From the NCBI GenBank assembly GCA_965248255.1, contig CBDFIW010000002.1:930001-994000 (forward strand): a stretch of 64,000 nt of DNA, written 5' to 3'. Origin of the DNA: JAKZVK01 sp965248255 (GTDB lineage Bacteria > Acidobacteriota > Terriglobia > Bryobacterales > UBA6623). Below, piece by piece: positions 8,546 through 17,889 of this stretch (positions are counted from its first letter, which is position 1; every line of letters begins with the position of its first letter). A program made the translations under genes and the position numbers. Below the pieces are notes generated by a model. The model did no database searches. It was not told the DNA's origin and worked only from the letters and a program-made list of their open reading frames with translations.

Positions 8546-9094
8546 ATGTCCAAATCCATCTGCGTGTTCTGCTCCTCAAGCGATCACGTCGACCAGCAGT
8601 TCTTCGACGCCGCGCGTCAACTGGGTCTCGGCATCGGCTGCCGCCGGGGCACGCTGGTGTTTGGCGGTACCGATCTCGTACTGATGCGCGCCGTCGCCCG
8701 AGCGGTCCACGAAGGAGGCGGGCGCGTGATCGGTGTCATCCCCGAGGTCTTCAGGAACAAGGGGATCGCCTACGAAGCGGCCGACGAGCTGATCGTTACC
8801 GAGGATCTGCGCCAGCGCAAGTCGGTTATGGAGCGCAACGCCGATGCCTTTGTTGTGCTCCCCGGAGGCTTCGGCACGCTGGATGAACTGTTCGAGATCC
8901 TGGCGCTGCGCCTGCTGCGACTCCATCAAAAGTCAGTCTTGATGGTCAACACGGCAGGGTTTTTCGATCCGCTGCTCGAGATGTTCGAGCGGCTCTACGG
9001 CGACCGCTTCGCCGACGAAGAGCATCGCGACCTGTGGCAAGTGTCGCCCGATCCCGAGCACGCCCTCTCGGTCCTTGACGCCGAAGGGTCGTGA
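8546..9094 (+). CDS. LOG-family (TIGR00730) Rossmann-fold protein
   Basis: The 182-residue protein starts MSKSICVFCSSSDHVDQQF and carries the family signature PGGFGTLDELFE (about residues 111-122) plus YGGTD-like LVFGGTDLVLMRAVA. Characterised members are cytokinin riboside 5'-monophosphate phosphoribohydrolases or nucleotide-5'-monophosphate N-glycosidases acting in the cytosol; the bacterial role is often housekeeping nucleotide turnover. Length is normal for the family. It is transcribed divergently from the Oar-like gene, with 237 bases between the two starts. Confidence 0.88.
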   Translation: MSKSICVFCSSSDHVDQQFFDAARQLGLGIGCRRGTLVFGGTDLVLMRAVARAVHEGGGRVIGVIPEVFRNKGIAYEAADELIVTEDLRQRKSVMERNADAFVVLPGGFGTLDELFEILALRLLRLHQKSVLMVNTAGFFDPLLEMFERLYGDRFADEEHRDLWQVSPDPEHALSVLDAEGS

Positions 9095-9241
9095 AGGGAC
9101 GGCTCTCCGACGCTCACTAGTGCGGCTAAAACGGCCGCCGGCTTCGTTTGGCCGCGGTTGCAGCTTGCCTGCCGCGTCCCCTATCTTGTGAAGGTCTTGT
9201 AAGGGCGGTCCTCCAAGACAGCCGCCCAAAGGAAGGGCCTC

Positions 9242-10510
9242 GTGCTGGGTGAACTACACCGCCTGTTGACCGATGCCGGACTTGCCGGCGAGTACGCGAC
9301 GTGGGTGATCGAAGGGATCGAGATCCTCGGCGTCGCGATTCTGGCTTTCATTGCCAACAAGATCACCAAAGGGATCATTCTGCAGGCGGTGCATCGAGTT
9401 GCACTGCGAACCAAGACCGACTGGGACGACGTCCTCGTACAGCGCAAGGCCTTTCATCGGCTCTCGCATCTCGCCCCTGCCCTGGTGATCTACGGCATGG
9501 CGCCGTACGCGCTGCAAACGGAGGGCCTGATTACGCTGGCGCAGGGCGGGGCCAAAGTCTACATGTTGCTGGCAGGCTTGTTGGCTATCGATGCGGTGCT
9601 CAACTCCGCCAACGACATCTACCAGAAGTACGAAGTCTCTCGGCGCATGCCGATGCTGGGTTATTTGCAGGTCGTGAAGATCGTGCTGACGATCGCGATC
9701 GCTATCTTCGCCCTCGCGATTATCATCGGCGAGTCCCCAGTCGTTCTGTTCACCGGATTGGGGGCGCTGACTGCGGTCATCCTCTTGATTTTCAAAGACT
9801 CGATCCTCGGTCTCGTGGCCGGCATCCAGCTTGTCGCCAATGACATGGTGCGCCCCGGCGACTGGATCGAGATGCCCAAGTACGGCGCCGACGGCGATGT
9901 CGTCGAGATCACCTTGAACACGCTGAAGGTGCGGAACTGGGACAAGACGATCTCCACCGTCCCCACCTACGCGCTCATCTCCGATTCGTTCAAGAACTGG
10001 CGTGGTATGAGCGAGTCCGGCGGCCGACGCATCAAGAGGTCCGTCTTCATTGACATCAGCAGCATCCGGTTCTGCTCGCCGGAGATGATCGAGCAGTTCT
10101 CGAAGATCCACCTGGTTCGAGACTACGTCGCCGGGAAGCGGAAAGAACTCGAGGAATTCAACCGCAAACACGAGGTCGACGAGTCGGTGATGGCCAACGG
10201 CCGGCGCATGACCAACGTCGGAACGTTCCGCATCTACCTGGTGGCGTACTTGAGGAACCACCCCAAGATCCACCAGGACATGACGTTTCTTGTCCGCCAG
10301 CTTCAGCCGACAGAGAAAGGCCTGCCGATCGAGATTTACGTCTTCAGCAACGATCAGGCCTGGGCGAACTACGAGGCCATCCAGGCCGACATCTTTGATC
10401 ACATCTTTGCGGCGCTCCCGGAGTTCGGCCTGCGGCCGTTCCAGAACCCCAGCAGCCACGACGTTGCCTCTGTAGGCGAGGGATTACAGGCAGCGATTCG
10501 AGGCTCCTGA
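9242..10510 (+). CDS. MscS-family mechanosensitive channel, YbdG-like
   Basis: The 422-residue protein begins at a GTG preceded by AAGGAAGGG. It has five predicted membrane segments (around residues 20-40, 75-95, 100-120, 140-165 and 168-190), then the MscS pore and beta domain: FTGLGALTAVILLIFKDSIL and GLVAGIQLVANDMVRPGDWI, followed by the cytoplasmic domain (WDKTISTVPTYALISDSFKN). Length and layout match the YbdG/MscM group (about 415 residues), which carry an insertion in the C-terminal domain. Role: inner-membrane safety valve in hypo-osmotic shock. Stands alone between the LOG gene and a convergent regulator. Confidence 0.9.
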   Translation: MLGELHRLLTDAGLAGEYATWVIEGIEILGVAILAFIANKITKGIILQAVHRVALRTKTDWDDVLVQRKAFHRLSHLAPALVIYGMAPYALQTEGLITLAQGGAKVYMLLAGLLAIDAVLNSANDIYQKYEVSRRMPMLGYLQVVKIVLTIAIAIFALAIIIGESPVVLFTGLGALTAVILLIFKDSILGLVAGIQLVANDMVRPGDWIEMPKYGADGDVVEITLNTLKVRNWDKTISTVPTYALISDSFKNWRGMSESGGRRIKRSVFIDISSIRFCSPEMIEQFSKIHLVRDYVAGKRKELEEFNRKHEVDESVMANGRRMTNVGTFRIYLVAYLRNHPKIHQDMTFLVRQLQPTEKGLPIEIYVFSNDQAWANYEAIQADIFDHIFAALPEFGLRPFQNPSSHDVASVGEGLQAAIRGS

Positions 10511-10543
10511 GGGCAGGCGCCAAACAAGGTTCCACGCAAGGCC

Positions 10544-11239
10544 TCACACCGGGCCCGCGAGTTCGCGTTCCAGCCAGACGACCTTCCCCTGCACAACGTC
10601 GAGGATATTTCGGTTCTCGAGGGAGATCGGCCTCGAGATGGGGGGAGGGTCCCCCGGCTCGTCCACGACGACCACCAGGGCCTGCCCCACGGGACGGCAG
10701 CGGGCCAGATGACCCTTCTTCGCCCAAGAAAGCGCGTACACCCCTTCGAATATCGGTCGGCGGCGTTCGCGGGGAGAGCGGTCGAGAAGCAGCAAGTCTT
10801 GCGGCCAGATCAGCGGCCACATCGACTTCTCTGCCACGTGAACACGTGCCAGGACCGGGCTGATGAGCCTCGACAGTACCGAAGCAGGAAAGAAACGCCG
10901 CTCTACCGTTGCCGACAACCGCGGGTACGACGCGCCACCGCCCAAATAACCGTCGAGGACCGGTAGAGGGACTCCGCTCGCTATCTCCGGAGGGGCCCGC
11001 CCGGCCAGCTCCTCTTGCGTCAGCAGCGAGATGAGAGGGATATCGAGAAGCGTCATGACTTGGTCGGCCAGATCCATCCCAACCATACGGGCGCCCTTGA
11101 GTACGTTGTGGATGTGAGGCTGCGAGTATCCGGTCAGCCGAGCCAGTCCTCGCTCGGTGAGTTCCCCTCGCCGTACTCGCTGGTTCAAGTGGTGCAACAG
11201 GCGAACCGCGATCTCTCGGAAGCCTGGAGAGTCGCTCAT
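10544..11239 (-). CDS. XRE-type regulator with S24/LexA-like C-terminal domain
   Basis: Residues 20-65 form a helix-turn-helix (RGELTERGLARLTGYSQPHI, then HNVLKGARMVGMDLA). The C-terminal half resembles the S24 peptidase fold of LexA/CI repressors: VHVAEKSMWPLIWPQDLLLL aligns with the Ser-containing GDSMEP..DGD motif, and YALSWAKKGHLAR could supply the Lys. The usual GDSM has become EKSM, so self-cleavage is uncertain. Stop and start are well defined. It faces a zinc-finger protein gene across an AT-rich intergenic region that is unlike the surrounding GC-rich DNA and probably holds both promoters. A phage-repressor origin or a stress-response role are both possible. Confidence 0.72.
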   Translation of the reverse strand: MSDSPGFREIAVRLLHHLNQRVRRGELTERGLARLTGYSQPHIHNVLKGARMVGMDLADQVMTLLDIPLISLLTQEELAGRAPPEIASGVPLPVLDGYLGGGASYPRLSATVERRFFPASVLSRLISPVLARVHVAEKSMWPLIWPQDLLLLDRSPRERRRPIFEGVYALSWAKKGHLARCRPVGQALVVVVDEPGDPPPISRPISLENRNILDVVQGKVVWLERELAGPV

Positions 11240-11561
11240 ATAGCTAACTGAAATAGGTCACGTTATGTTATCAAATTGAGAATTTTAAATGCATTATTGA
11301 TCACAGCCTTAGTTAAGTCACTGATTCCGCTAGATTAAGCCGACGCGAGTTCCAAAAACATAAAGGATTCATCCCGAATCGGCAAATCCCTTGGCCAGAA
11401 CATTAGTGAGCCGTTCTGTTGACGGTTCCCCGCTATGCCGGAATAATCGTTCGGTAGTGCCGTCCCTGGTTTCGCGTGGGTTTGGCTTCGGCCGCGGCGG
11501 CGCTCTAAGTAGAAAAAAAAGAAAACAACAACAAGACTACACATCAAGGAGTGGGGAACAA
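11240..11561. other. AT-rich divergent intergenic region
   Basis: No gene seen. About 100 bases after 11240 are strongly AT-rich, including runs such as AAATTGAGAATTTTAAATG, against a GC-rich background. The region separates the XRE/S24 regulator from the zinc-finger protein and likely contains the promoters and operators of both. A ribosome binding site AAGGAG (11546-11551) precedes the downstream ATG. Confidence 0.6.
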
Positions 11562-12155
11562 ATGGAATGGAACGTGTCCGAACTGTACCTGCTGGGCGCG
11601 GCCTCGTGCTCGAACTGCAACGGGTCCGGTGTCCATCGCATCAAGAAAGACCAGCTGGCCCCCTGCGCTTGCGTTTTGCGGAGAGTCTTTCGCGGTTGTT
11701 ACCAGCGCTTCCGAGACTGCGTCAACCGCGGAAAGTACCGTGCGGCTTCGTTTGAGAGGAATCCGCGAGGGAAGACCCACCGTGCCGCCTGGTCCCGGAA
11801 GGAGGAGGAGCACATCGCCGACTTCGAGTTGGTGAGCCGGCGGCATCTCGATGATTTTCACCACAGGATCTTTCGATACCACTTTCTGCTGGGAGCGGAC
11901 TGGAAGCTCTGTGGCCGCCGGCTCGGAATGGGCCGGGGCAATTTCTATCACGCCGTCTATCGCATCGAACAGCATCTGGGCAGAATCTTCTATGAGCTGG
12001 AGCCGTATCCGCTTTACCCTCCGCACGACTACTTTGCGGTGCGGCGAACCAGTGCAGTCAAACCTTGTGCGACACCGGTCAAACCGGATCGGGTGATGCC
12101 TCGACCCTTCTACACGCTCGGCCCAGACGACGACATCCTGCCCCTGGCTGTATGA
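11562..12155 (+). CDS. Zinc-finger-containing conserved protein of unknown function
   Basis: I chose ATG 11562 (MEWNVSELYLLGAASCSNCN) because AAGGAG lies ten bases upstream; the frame is open further up but without coding character. The protein of 197 residues has an N-terminal Cys cluster (CSNCNGSG, then PCACVLRRVFRGCYQRF), which looks like a zinc-binding knuckle. A basic helical region follows (ELVSRRHLDDFHHRIFRYHF, LLGADWKLCGRRLGMGRGNF, YHAVYRIEQHLGRIFYELEP) that reads like a helix-turn-helix or sigma-factor region-4-like segment with its loop GMGRGNFYHAVYRIE. I infer a DNA-binding role; no biochemical function is known to me. An opposite-strand open frame over the same DNA is a shadow. 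Confidence 0.7.
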   Translation: MEWNVSELYLLGAASCSNCNGSGVHRIKKDQLAPCACVLRRVFRGCYQRFRDCVNRGKYRAASFERNPRGKTHRAAWSRKEEEHIADFELVSRRHLDDFHHRIFRYHFLLGADWKLCGRRLGMGRGNFYHAVYRIEQHLGRIFYELEPYPLYPPHDYFAVRRTSAVKPCATPVKPDRVMPRPFYTLGPDDDILPLAV

Positions 12156-12294
12156 GAACCCGTAGGCCGTCGAGAGCAGCCACCTCGGATCGGCTGCTCT
12201 TCGGCGGCCCCGGAGCGCGCTTTCAGCCCCGCAGTCGTGATACGTTGGGGGTGCGCCGCCATTCGCTGACGCGGACCGGCATCGCGCTCCGGGC

Positions 12295-12681
12295 ATGCGG
12301 ACCGTCAGACTCCTCAACCGTTCCAAGCAGACTGTATTGGGAGGGGCCATTGAGGTTGCCGACAGCGCACGGACGCGTAATCGCGGCCTGCTCGGCCGGA
12401 CGGGGCTCGAGAAAGGCACGGGGCTGTGGATCGTTCCCACCGAGGCCGTTCACACGTTCTGGATGAAGTTCACAATTGACCTGATTTTTTTGAACCGCAA
12501 GAAACAGGTAACCAAGGTCGTACACCGGCTCAAGCCCTGGCGCTTGGCCGGGAGCTTGCGCGCGTCGAGTGTCGTCGAACTTCCTGCGGGCGAGGCCGAG
12601 GAAAGCGGCACCGAGGCAGGCGACGAGATCGAGGTTGAAGAACACGGGGCTGAAGACTCCGAGACGCCCGCAGCCAGCTAA
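12295..12681 (+). CDS. DUF192 family protein
   Basis: The 128-residue protein has the DUF192 core: ADSARTRNRGLLGRTGLEKG, then GLWIVPTEAVHTFWMKFTID, LIFLNRKKQVTKVV and VVELPAGEAEESGTEAGDEI. The family is a small beta-rich fold, often exported and of unknown function. No signal peptide is visible here, and the C-terminus is an acidic tail (EVEEHGAEDSETPAAS). It follows the zinc-finger gene with 139 bases between. An IS630 element is inserted about 165 bases downstream. Confidence 0.85.
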   Translation: MRTVRLLNRSKQTVLGGAIEVADSARTRNRGLLGRTGLEKGTGLWIVPTEAVHTFWMKFTIDLIFLNRKKQVTKVVHRLKPWRLAGSLRASSVVELPAGEAEESGTEAGDEIEVEEHGAEDSETPAAS

Positions 12682-12846
12682 GACTTTCTGCGTCTCATCA
12701 GCGTCAATTGAGCAAAGGTCTAGCCTCTCGAACGAGGCTCTGGTGAGATGTGGCGCAAACTCTCCAGCTTTGCCCCGTTAGGCAGCGTTGCCGCCTGAGG
12801 TATCGCTGCGTGATGCTTCGCGGGGGAAAATCGCGGTTGACAACTA

Positions 12847-14010
12847 GTGTAGTGCGTCAAGCAGATTGCACCTTATGCAGGGCGGCACGTCCGCGCTTGA
12901 CTTTCTCGAGGATGTCGGAGGCGGTCGCGGTCCAGATGAAGGGCGTGGGATGCCCGTTGTGCTGGGCGATGTAGTCGTCAATGGCGGCGACGAGCTCGTC
13001 CACGCTGCGAAACACGCCGCGGCGCAGGCGCTTGACGGTGAGATCGCGAAAGAATCGCTCGACCATGTTCAGCCACGACGCCGAGGTCGGGGTGAAATGA
13101 ATGTGGAAGCGCGGGTGACGATCGAGCCAACGCTTCACAGCGGCATGCTTGTGGGTGGCATAGTTGTCCACGATGAGATGAAGCTGTTTGTCCTTGGGAG
13201 TGCGGCGGTCAATTAAGCGCAGGAAGCGCAGCCATTCCTGGTGGCTGTGTCGGGGCATGCACTCGGCGATCACGCTGCCGTCAAGGCTGTTGAGCGCCGC
13301 AAACAGGGTGGTCGTGCCGTTGCGCTTGTAATCGTGGGTCATCGTTTGGCCGCGTCCCTTTTTGAGCGGCAGGCCGGGCTGGGTGCGATCGAGGGCTTGG
13401 ATTTGGGACTTCTCATCGAGCGAGAGAACCAGAGCATGCTCAGGCGGATTGAGATAGAGTCCGACGATGTCGTCGAGTTTCTCGGCGAAACGCGGGTCAT
13501 TGCTGAGCTTGAAGGTCTTGACGCGGTGGGGCTTGAGGCCATGGGCGCGCCAAATCCGTCCCACGGTGGAAGCGCTGACGCCGGCCGCGGCGGCCATGGT
13601 GCGGCGGCTCCAGTGGGTGGCGTTGGACGGTTTCTCGCGGGTGGTCTTGTGGATGATCTGCTGTACTTTCTGCTTCGAGACGGCAGGTTTACGACCGGGC
13701 CGTGGGGCGTCTTTTGCAATGCCGGCGATGCTGCTTTCGAGAAAGCGCGTGCGCCAGCGGGCCACCAACTGCCGCGAGACACCGAGCTGTGCGGCGATCT
13801 GCTTATTCTCGAGACCGTCGGCGGCCAGCAGGACAATCCTGGCTCGCAGGGCGAGACGAACGGCGACTTGGCGGCCGCGCGCGTAGCGGTCCAACTGCTT
13901 GCATTGCGCTGTGTTCAAAGTTACTGGTTGTGCTCTTCGCATCCCATGCCTCCTGTTAATAGAGACGATGGGAAGTCAATATAAGTTACATTATTTATGG
14001 TGCACTACAC
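12847..14010 (-). mobile_element. IS630-family insertion sequence, second type
   Basis: The 1164-base element has short terminal inverted repeats GTGTAGTGC (12847-12855 and, inverted, 14002-14010) and TA dinucleotides at 12845-12846 and 14011-14012. It carries one intact transposase and is unrelated at DNA level to the copies at 1989 and 34569. Confidence 0.85.
12857..13942 (-). CDS. IS630-family transposase (intact)
   Basis: The 361-residue protein starts at an ATG preceded by GGAGG (plus-strand 13949-13953). It has an N-terminal helix-turn-helix (KQIAAQLGVSRQLVARWRTR), a second winged region (TMAAAAGVSASTVGRIWRAH) and the DDE catalytic triad in LVLSLDEKSQIQALD, HLIVDNYATHKHAAVK and SWLNMVERFFRDL. 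Unlike the other IS630 type here it needs no frameshift. Full length, so probably active or recently active. Confidence 0.93.
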   Translation of the reverse strand: MRRAQPVTLNTAQCKQLDRYARGRQVAVRLALRARIVLLAADGLENKQIAAQLGVSRQLVARWRTRFLESSIAGIAKDAPRPGRKPAVSKQKVQQIIHKTTREKPSNATHWSRRTMAAAAGVSASTVGRIWRAHGLKPHRVKTFKLSNDPRFAEKLDDIVGLYLNPPEHALVLSLDEKSQIQALDRTQPGLPLKKGRGQTMTHDYKRNGTTTLFAALNSLDGSVIAECMPRHSHQEWLRFLRLIDRRTPKDKQLHLIVDNYATHKHAAVKRWLDRHPRFHIHFTPTSASWLNMVERFFRDLTVKRLRRGVFRSVDELVAAIDDYIAQHNGHPTPFIWTATASDILEKVKRGRAALHKVQSA

Positions 14011-14122
14011 TAGCGTGCGCTCGCCGGCCTGAGAACCGAGGAACCGGTTCGCGGGAAGCCTGGAGGCTTACACCACACGAGCTCCGACTTGTCGGTTTGA
14101 GGTCGCTGACCTCGCTAGACGC

Positions 14123-15649
14123 ATGCCTAGCCACCGTTGGCTCGCCGTCGGATTGATAGGGGCTGGGCTTTTCCCTTCGGTCTGCACGGCTTTCGAGGGC
14201 AGGGTCCTCGAAGACCATTCGGGAGAACCGTTGGCTTCGGTGCGGATACGGGTTCGAAGGGCCGGCACGGTGGGGCTCATTGCCGACCTAGACACGGATC
14301 GTCGCGGCCGCTTCCGTGCGCCGAGCGTCCCGCCCGGAGATTACCGACTCGAGGTTTCCAAGCCGAACTACGTTGGGGCAACGCTGCCCGTCCACGTTCT
14401 GAGCGACTCGGATTCGCCCACCGCGGTGACGATCCGTCTGGTACGGCTCGGTGTAATCACCGGGCAGGTGAGAGACGGACGAAACGAGCCGATCCGCGGA
14501 GCGTTTGTGGTTCCCACGGTGCAGGTGGCGGACGGCGTCACGCTTCGCGATTTGAGGGGGACGCGAACCGACGAGCGAGGCGAATACCGGCTGCATGGAC
14601 TGGCTCCAGGAATGTACGGCATGGCCGTTTCGTTGGCCGGGTTCCAGAGCGGCGTGGGCGCGGGAGCGATGCTCTACCCGAGCAACGCAGACCCCGCGTC
14701 TTTCACGATCTCTGGCGGTGAAGAGTACCGCGCCGTGGATTTCACGATGGGCGCTCCTTCCGTGAACAGTGTAAGCGGGCGCGTGGGCGTTCCCGAGTCG
14801 GGCGGCCGGTATTCGGTGTCGCTTGTCTCTGTCGATCAGCCGAGCCTCAGCGTCGCGACAGCACAGACGGACCCGGATGGCAGCTTCCACCTCGAGGGGA
14901 TCCCGCCGGGGTCGTATCATCTGTTTGCCTCGGGGCCGGTGCGGGGTTACGGTGGCCGCGGGGCTTTGCTCGATGCGGAGCCGCGATTCGGCCAAGTGAG
15001 GGTCGAAGTGGGCGGTCAGGACGTGGAGGGTCTTGCAATTGAGGTGGGAGAAGGGCGAAGCGCGACGTTCCTCTTGGATGCCGAGGAACCGCTGCCGCCC
15101 GGCACGTGCCCGGCCACCGCCCGGTTGCGCCTACAGGCTGTGGAAGATCGGGCCGCCCACGGTATGCGCGGCGAAATACAGTTGGGCTTCGGCTAGGAAC
15201 AGCAAGCCGCGAATCTTGCCCCCGGCCGGTACTCTCTGTCGCTCTCGAATCTGGGCGCGACGTGCTTCATGGCGGCCCATCCGATCTTGGATTTGAGGGA
15301 GGGTAGCAATCCCGGCGTGGTCAGGATCTTGGTGACGCCGGCGGGTGCGATTGAAGGCCGGTTGCTTACCGGCGACGCGTCGGCATCGGGATACGTGGTG
15401 GTGCTGATCGGTTCGGCATCGACAGCCGAATTACCGGCGGCGAAACCGCAGCCCGTTCAGGTCGCTTTTCCGGATGCCGAAGCTCGATTCTCGTTCGCCG
15501 GTCTTCGCCCGGGCACGTACCGAATTGCCGCGCGACCCGATACGCAAGAGTCCAGGGCGCGATGGGTCGCGGATCTATCGCGCATGTTCAAGATCGACGT
15601 GTTCGGCGGGTCAGCAACAGAGGTGGAGTTGCCTGTGCCATCAGAGTGA
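14123..15649 (+). pseudogene. Carboxypeptidase-regulatory-like secreted protein with in-frame amber stop
   Basis: The frame starts with a signal peptide (MPSHRWLAVGLIGAGLF, cleavage after CTA) and carries repeated beta-sandwich modules of the carboxypeptidase-regulatory type (GRVLEDHSGEPLASVRIRVR, GVITGQVRDGRNEPIRGAFV, GEYRLHGLAPGMYGMAVS). A TAG at 15194-15196 ends the first part at residue 357. The same frame then continues with coherent family sequence (EQQAANLAPGRYSLSLSNLG and ILVTPAGAIEGRLLTGDASA) to 15649. A single CAG-to-TAG change would explain it. Without the stop the protein would be 508 residues. The 3' end lies 45 bases before the next homologous gene. Nonsense mutation, suppression or a sequence error are all possible. 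Confidence 0.75.
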
Positions 15650-15694
15650 GGTGACTTTCCCGATAAGGTGACGGTTCTGGGCGACGTGACGGCG

Positions 15695-17377
15695 ATGCGA
15701 AGGAGCTTGCTTATCTTATTGATTGCCGGGACCTCGGCGATGGCGCAGAGCGCCGGTCCCTCCGAAACCGGCTCCATCAGCGGCGTGGTTACGGACGCCG
15801 CGACCGGCGCGCCAGTGGTGGGCCTGAGAGTCTTCATCCTTGCCCGCGGCCAGCCACCCTCGACCACGACTGACGCCCAAGGCCGCTACACCCTGACCGA
15901 CGTGCGCCCGGGCTGCCACCGTGTGATGACCGACTCCTCCGAGGGTGGCCCTCCCCTAGCTGATGGCCGCAGACTCGTCAATCTCCGCGCAGGTCAGGAT
16001 CTTAGCTCGATCGACTTCCGCCTCCAGCCGAAGCAGTCCGTTTCCGGCAAGGTCGTCGATGACAACGGCGAGCCGCTGCCGGGGATGGAAGTCGTGCTGC
16101 TTGGCCGGGAATACTTCCTGCGTGAGGTGCGCTACTTTCGCCGCTCTTCCGCCCGAACCAATGACCAGGGCGAATACCGCATCGTCCGTCACAACTCCCG
16201 CCAAGTAGCCCCCGGGGCCGGCTGGCTGCTCTTGGCGCGGCAGTTGAATCGGAAGATGCACCCAGTTTCGGATGCACCTGGCGACCCCAAGTTGCGCAGG
16301 CCGGCCACCATCCCGACCTACTACCGGGGCGCCGTGTCGCCGGACGGAGGAACGCTCCTAATACTGCGGCCAGGCGAGCAGCGTGAAGGCGTGGACATCC
16401 GCATGTTGCGTTCGCCTGCATATTGCCTCGAGGCCCAACTTGACATCGAAGGTCAGGCCGGCGATCTGAGCTTCTGGATTCACCCAACTGAGCCTTCCTT
16501 CGGCTTCGGGGCAACGGGGGGAAGCCCCGGCGTACCCTCGGGCGGCGAGGTCGGCCCCGACGGCAAGATCCGCTTGTGCGGCCTCCACCGCGGAGACCAC
16601 CGGCTCACCGGCTTCTCTGGTGATCACAACGCTCCGGATTCGTTTGGAGCTACGGTGGTCAGCATTACCGACCGCGACGTCAAGGGCATTACCGTCGTTC
16701 CCCAACCACGCTTGCCGCTCTCGGGCCAAGTAGTTTGGGCGGGAGAGCCTCCCGACGAGCCGGTGGAGTCGGAGGTTTCTATCAGCGTCTGGCCCGTGCA
16801 TCGGACCGTAGGGGGCTTCAACCGCGGGCGGTCCTCCATTCCCGGAGAATTCGCCGTTCAGGCCCGCCAATCCCTGGCTGGCGGTCGAATCGACCCGTTG
16901 ATGGACGAGTACTCGGTGAGGGCCCACTTGAGGCAATCGGGCAACCTCTATCTCAAGGACGTGACCTACGCGGGCACGAGCATCTTGCACAAGCCCTTTT
17001 ACTTGGGAAGCGCCATGGCCGGCGCCGAGTTGCGCGTGATCGTGGACCACGACGGCGGTGTTCTCGAAACCCACGTGGCCGATGGCGACGGAGAACCGGT
17101 GGGCGGCGCCAGTGTCCTCGTCATCCCCAAGGCGGCGAAGACCGTGCACACTCTTGCCGCCACTCGCGTCACTGGCGAGACCGACCAGAACGGGGAGTAC
17201 ACCTCGCCCGGCTTGGCGCCGGGCGCGTACTACGTGCTCGCGACCCGGGCCGCGCTGACCGACCATTCTCCCGAGACGATATCCGTCCTCTTTGGCGCTC
17301 GGTTGAAAGCCGAAGAAGTCGAGATCGAACCCAACGATACCGTGCAACTGACCCTCGAGCCCGCGGAACTGGAGTAA
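15695..17377 (+). CDS. Secreted carboxypeptidase-regulatory-like domain protein
   Basis: I chose ATG 15695 because it opens a clean signal peptide (MRRSLLILLIAGTSAMAQSA); an in-frame GTG lies at 15668. The mature protein of about 540 residues carries several carboxypeptidase-regulatory-like beta modules: GSISGVVTDAATGAPVVGLR, QSVSGKVVDDNGEPLPGMEV, RLPLSGQVVWAGEPP and LETHVADGDGEPVGGASVLV, each followed by a GEYR or GEYT turn. Such proteins are abundant in Solibacter-type Acidobacteriota; they are envelope or secreted proteins of unknown role. It lies 45 bases behind a paralogue and is probably cotranscribed with it. Confidence 0.82.
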   Translation: MRRSLLILLIAGTSAMAQSAGPSETGSISGVVTDAATGAPVVGLRVFILARGQPPSTTTDAQGRYTLTDVRPGCHRVMTDSSEGGPPLADGRRLVNLRAGQDLSSIDFRLQPKQSVSGKVVDDNGEPLPGMEVVLLGREYFLREVRYFRRSSARTNDQGEYRIVRHNSRQVAPGAGWLLLARQLNRKMHPVSDAPGDPKLRRPATIPTYYRGAVSPDGGTLLILRPGEQREGVDIRMLRSPAYCLEAQLDIEGQAGDLSFWIHPTEPSFGFGATGGSPGVPSGGEVGPDGKIRLCGLHRGDHRLTGFSGDHNAPDSFGATVVSITDRDVKGITVVPQPRLPLSGQVVWAGEPPDEPVESEVSISVWPVHRTVGGFNRGRSSIPGEFAVQARQSLAGGRIDPLMDEYSVRAHLRQSGNLYLKDVTYAGTSILHKPFYLGSAMAGAELRVIVDHDGGVLETHVADGDGEPVGGASVLVIPKAAKTVHTLAATRVTGETDQNGEYTSPGLAPGAYYVLATRAALTDHSPETISVLFGARLKAEEVEIEPNDTVQLTLEPAELE

Positions 17378-17889
17378 GTGCAGTGGCGCAGGGTTCTCCC
17401 ATGGAGAAAACTAGAGACCGTTACCCATGTGCTCGGGTCGCTCTGTCACCCATGCAGCCAGACGTTCGGGGCCGGAGGGTGATTGGTGGTGAGAGTCCAC
17501 GCGGGGTTGACGCCCCGCGCCGGTATTATTGAGATGCATCGAGAAGCGGGTGCGTGCCGGGGGCTTTTCGTTTTCCAGTGTCGCTCGGGTTTTGGGAAGA
17601 GTGAGGCTCTGACGCCCCTACCGGGGCTGGGTATTGTTGCGGACTTTTTCCCACGGCTTGCGCCGTGGGCTACTTTCAAGATGCCCCTGCCGGGGCTTAG
17701 ACCTTGGTTGGCCGCCGACTGCGTGACGACAATCTCTTCCGCCGTGGCATCTCAACGCAGGCTCCCGCCTGCGGCTCTGAATGGCGGGCCAGGCCGATTG
17801 CGCTGAGCTGGGGGTTGGACGCAGCGGCCCACCCCTACACGCAGCTGGACAGCGGGAGTAAGTAGCCCTCTGTGGTATGATTTGCGCCT
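17378..17889. other. Gene-free interval with REP-like palindromes
   Basis: No supported gene. It holds the palindrome CCCACGGCTTGCGCCGTGGG (17650-17669) flanked by CCGGGGC/GCCCCTGCCGGGGC modules (around 17623 and 17683), the same layout as the composite at 3985-4256, plus a partial GCCCACCCCTACA core near 17802. Confidence 0.65.

Noticed and set aside
9254..10459. 401-residue minus-strand frame opposite the MscS-like gene
   Set aside because: Antisense shadow of a channel gene with clear pore and beta-domain motifs.
11544..12440. 298-residue minus-strand frame over the zinc-finger gene
   Set aside because: The plus-strand frame has a ribosome binding site, a Cys cluster and a coherent helical domain; the minus frame has none and also covers part of the DUF192 gene.
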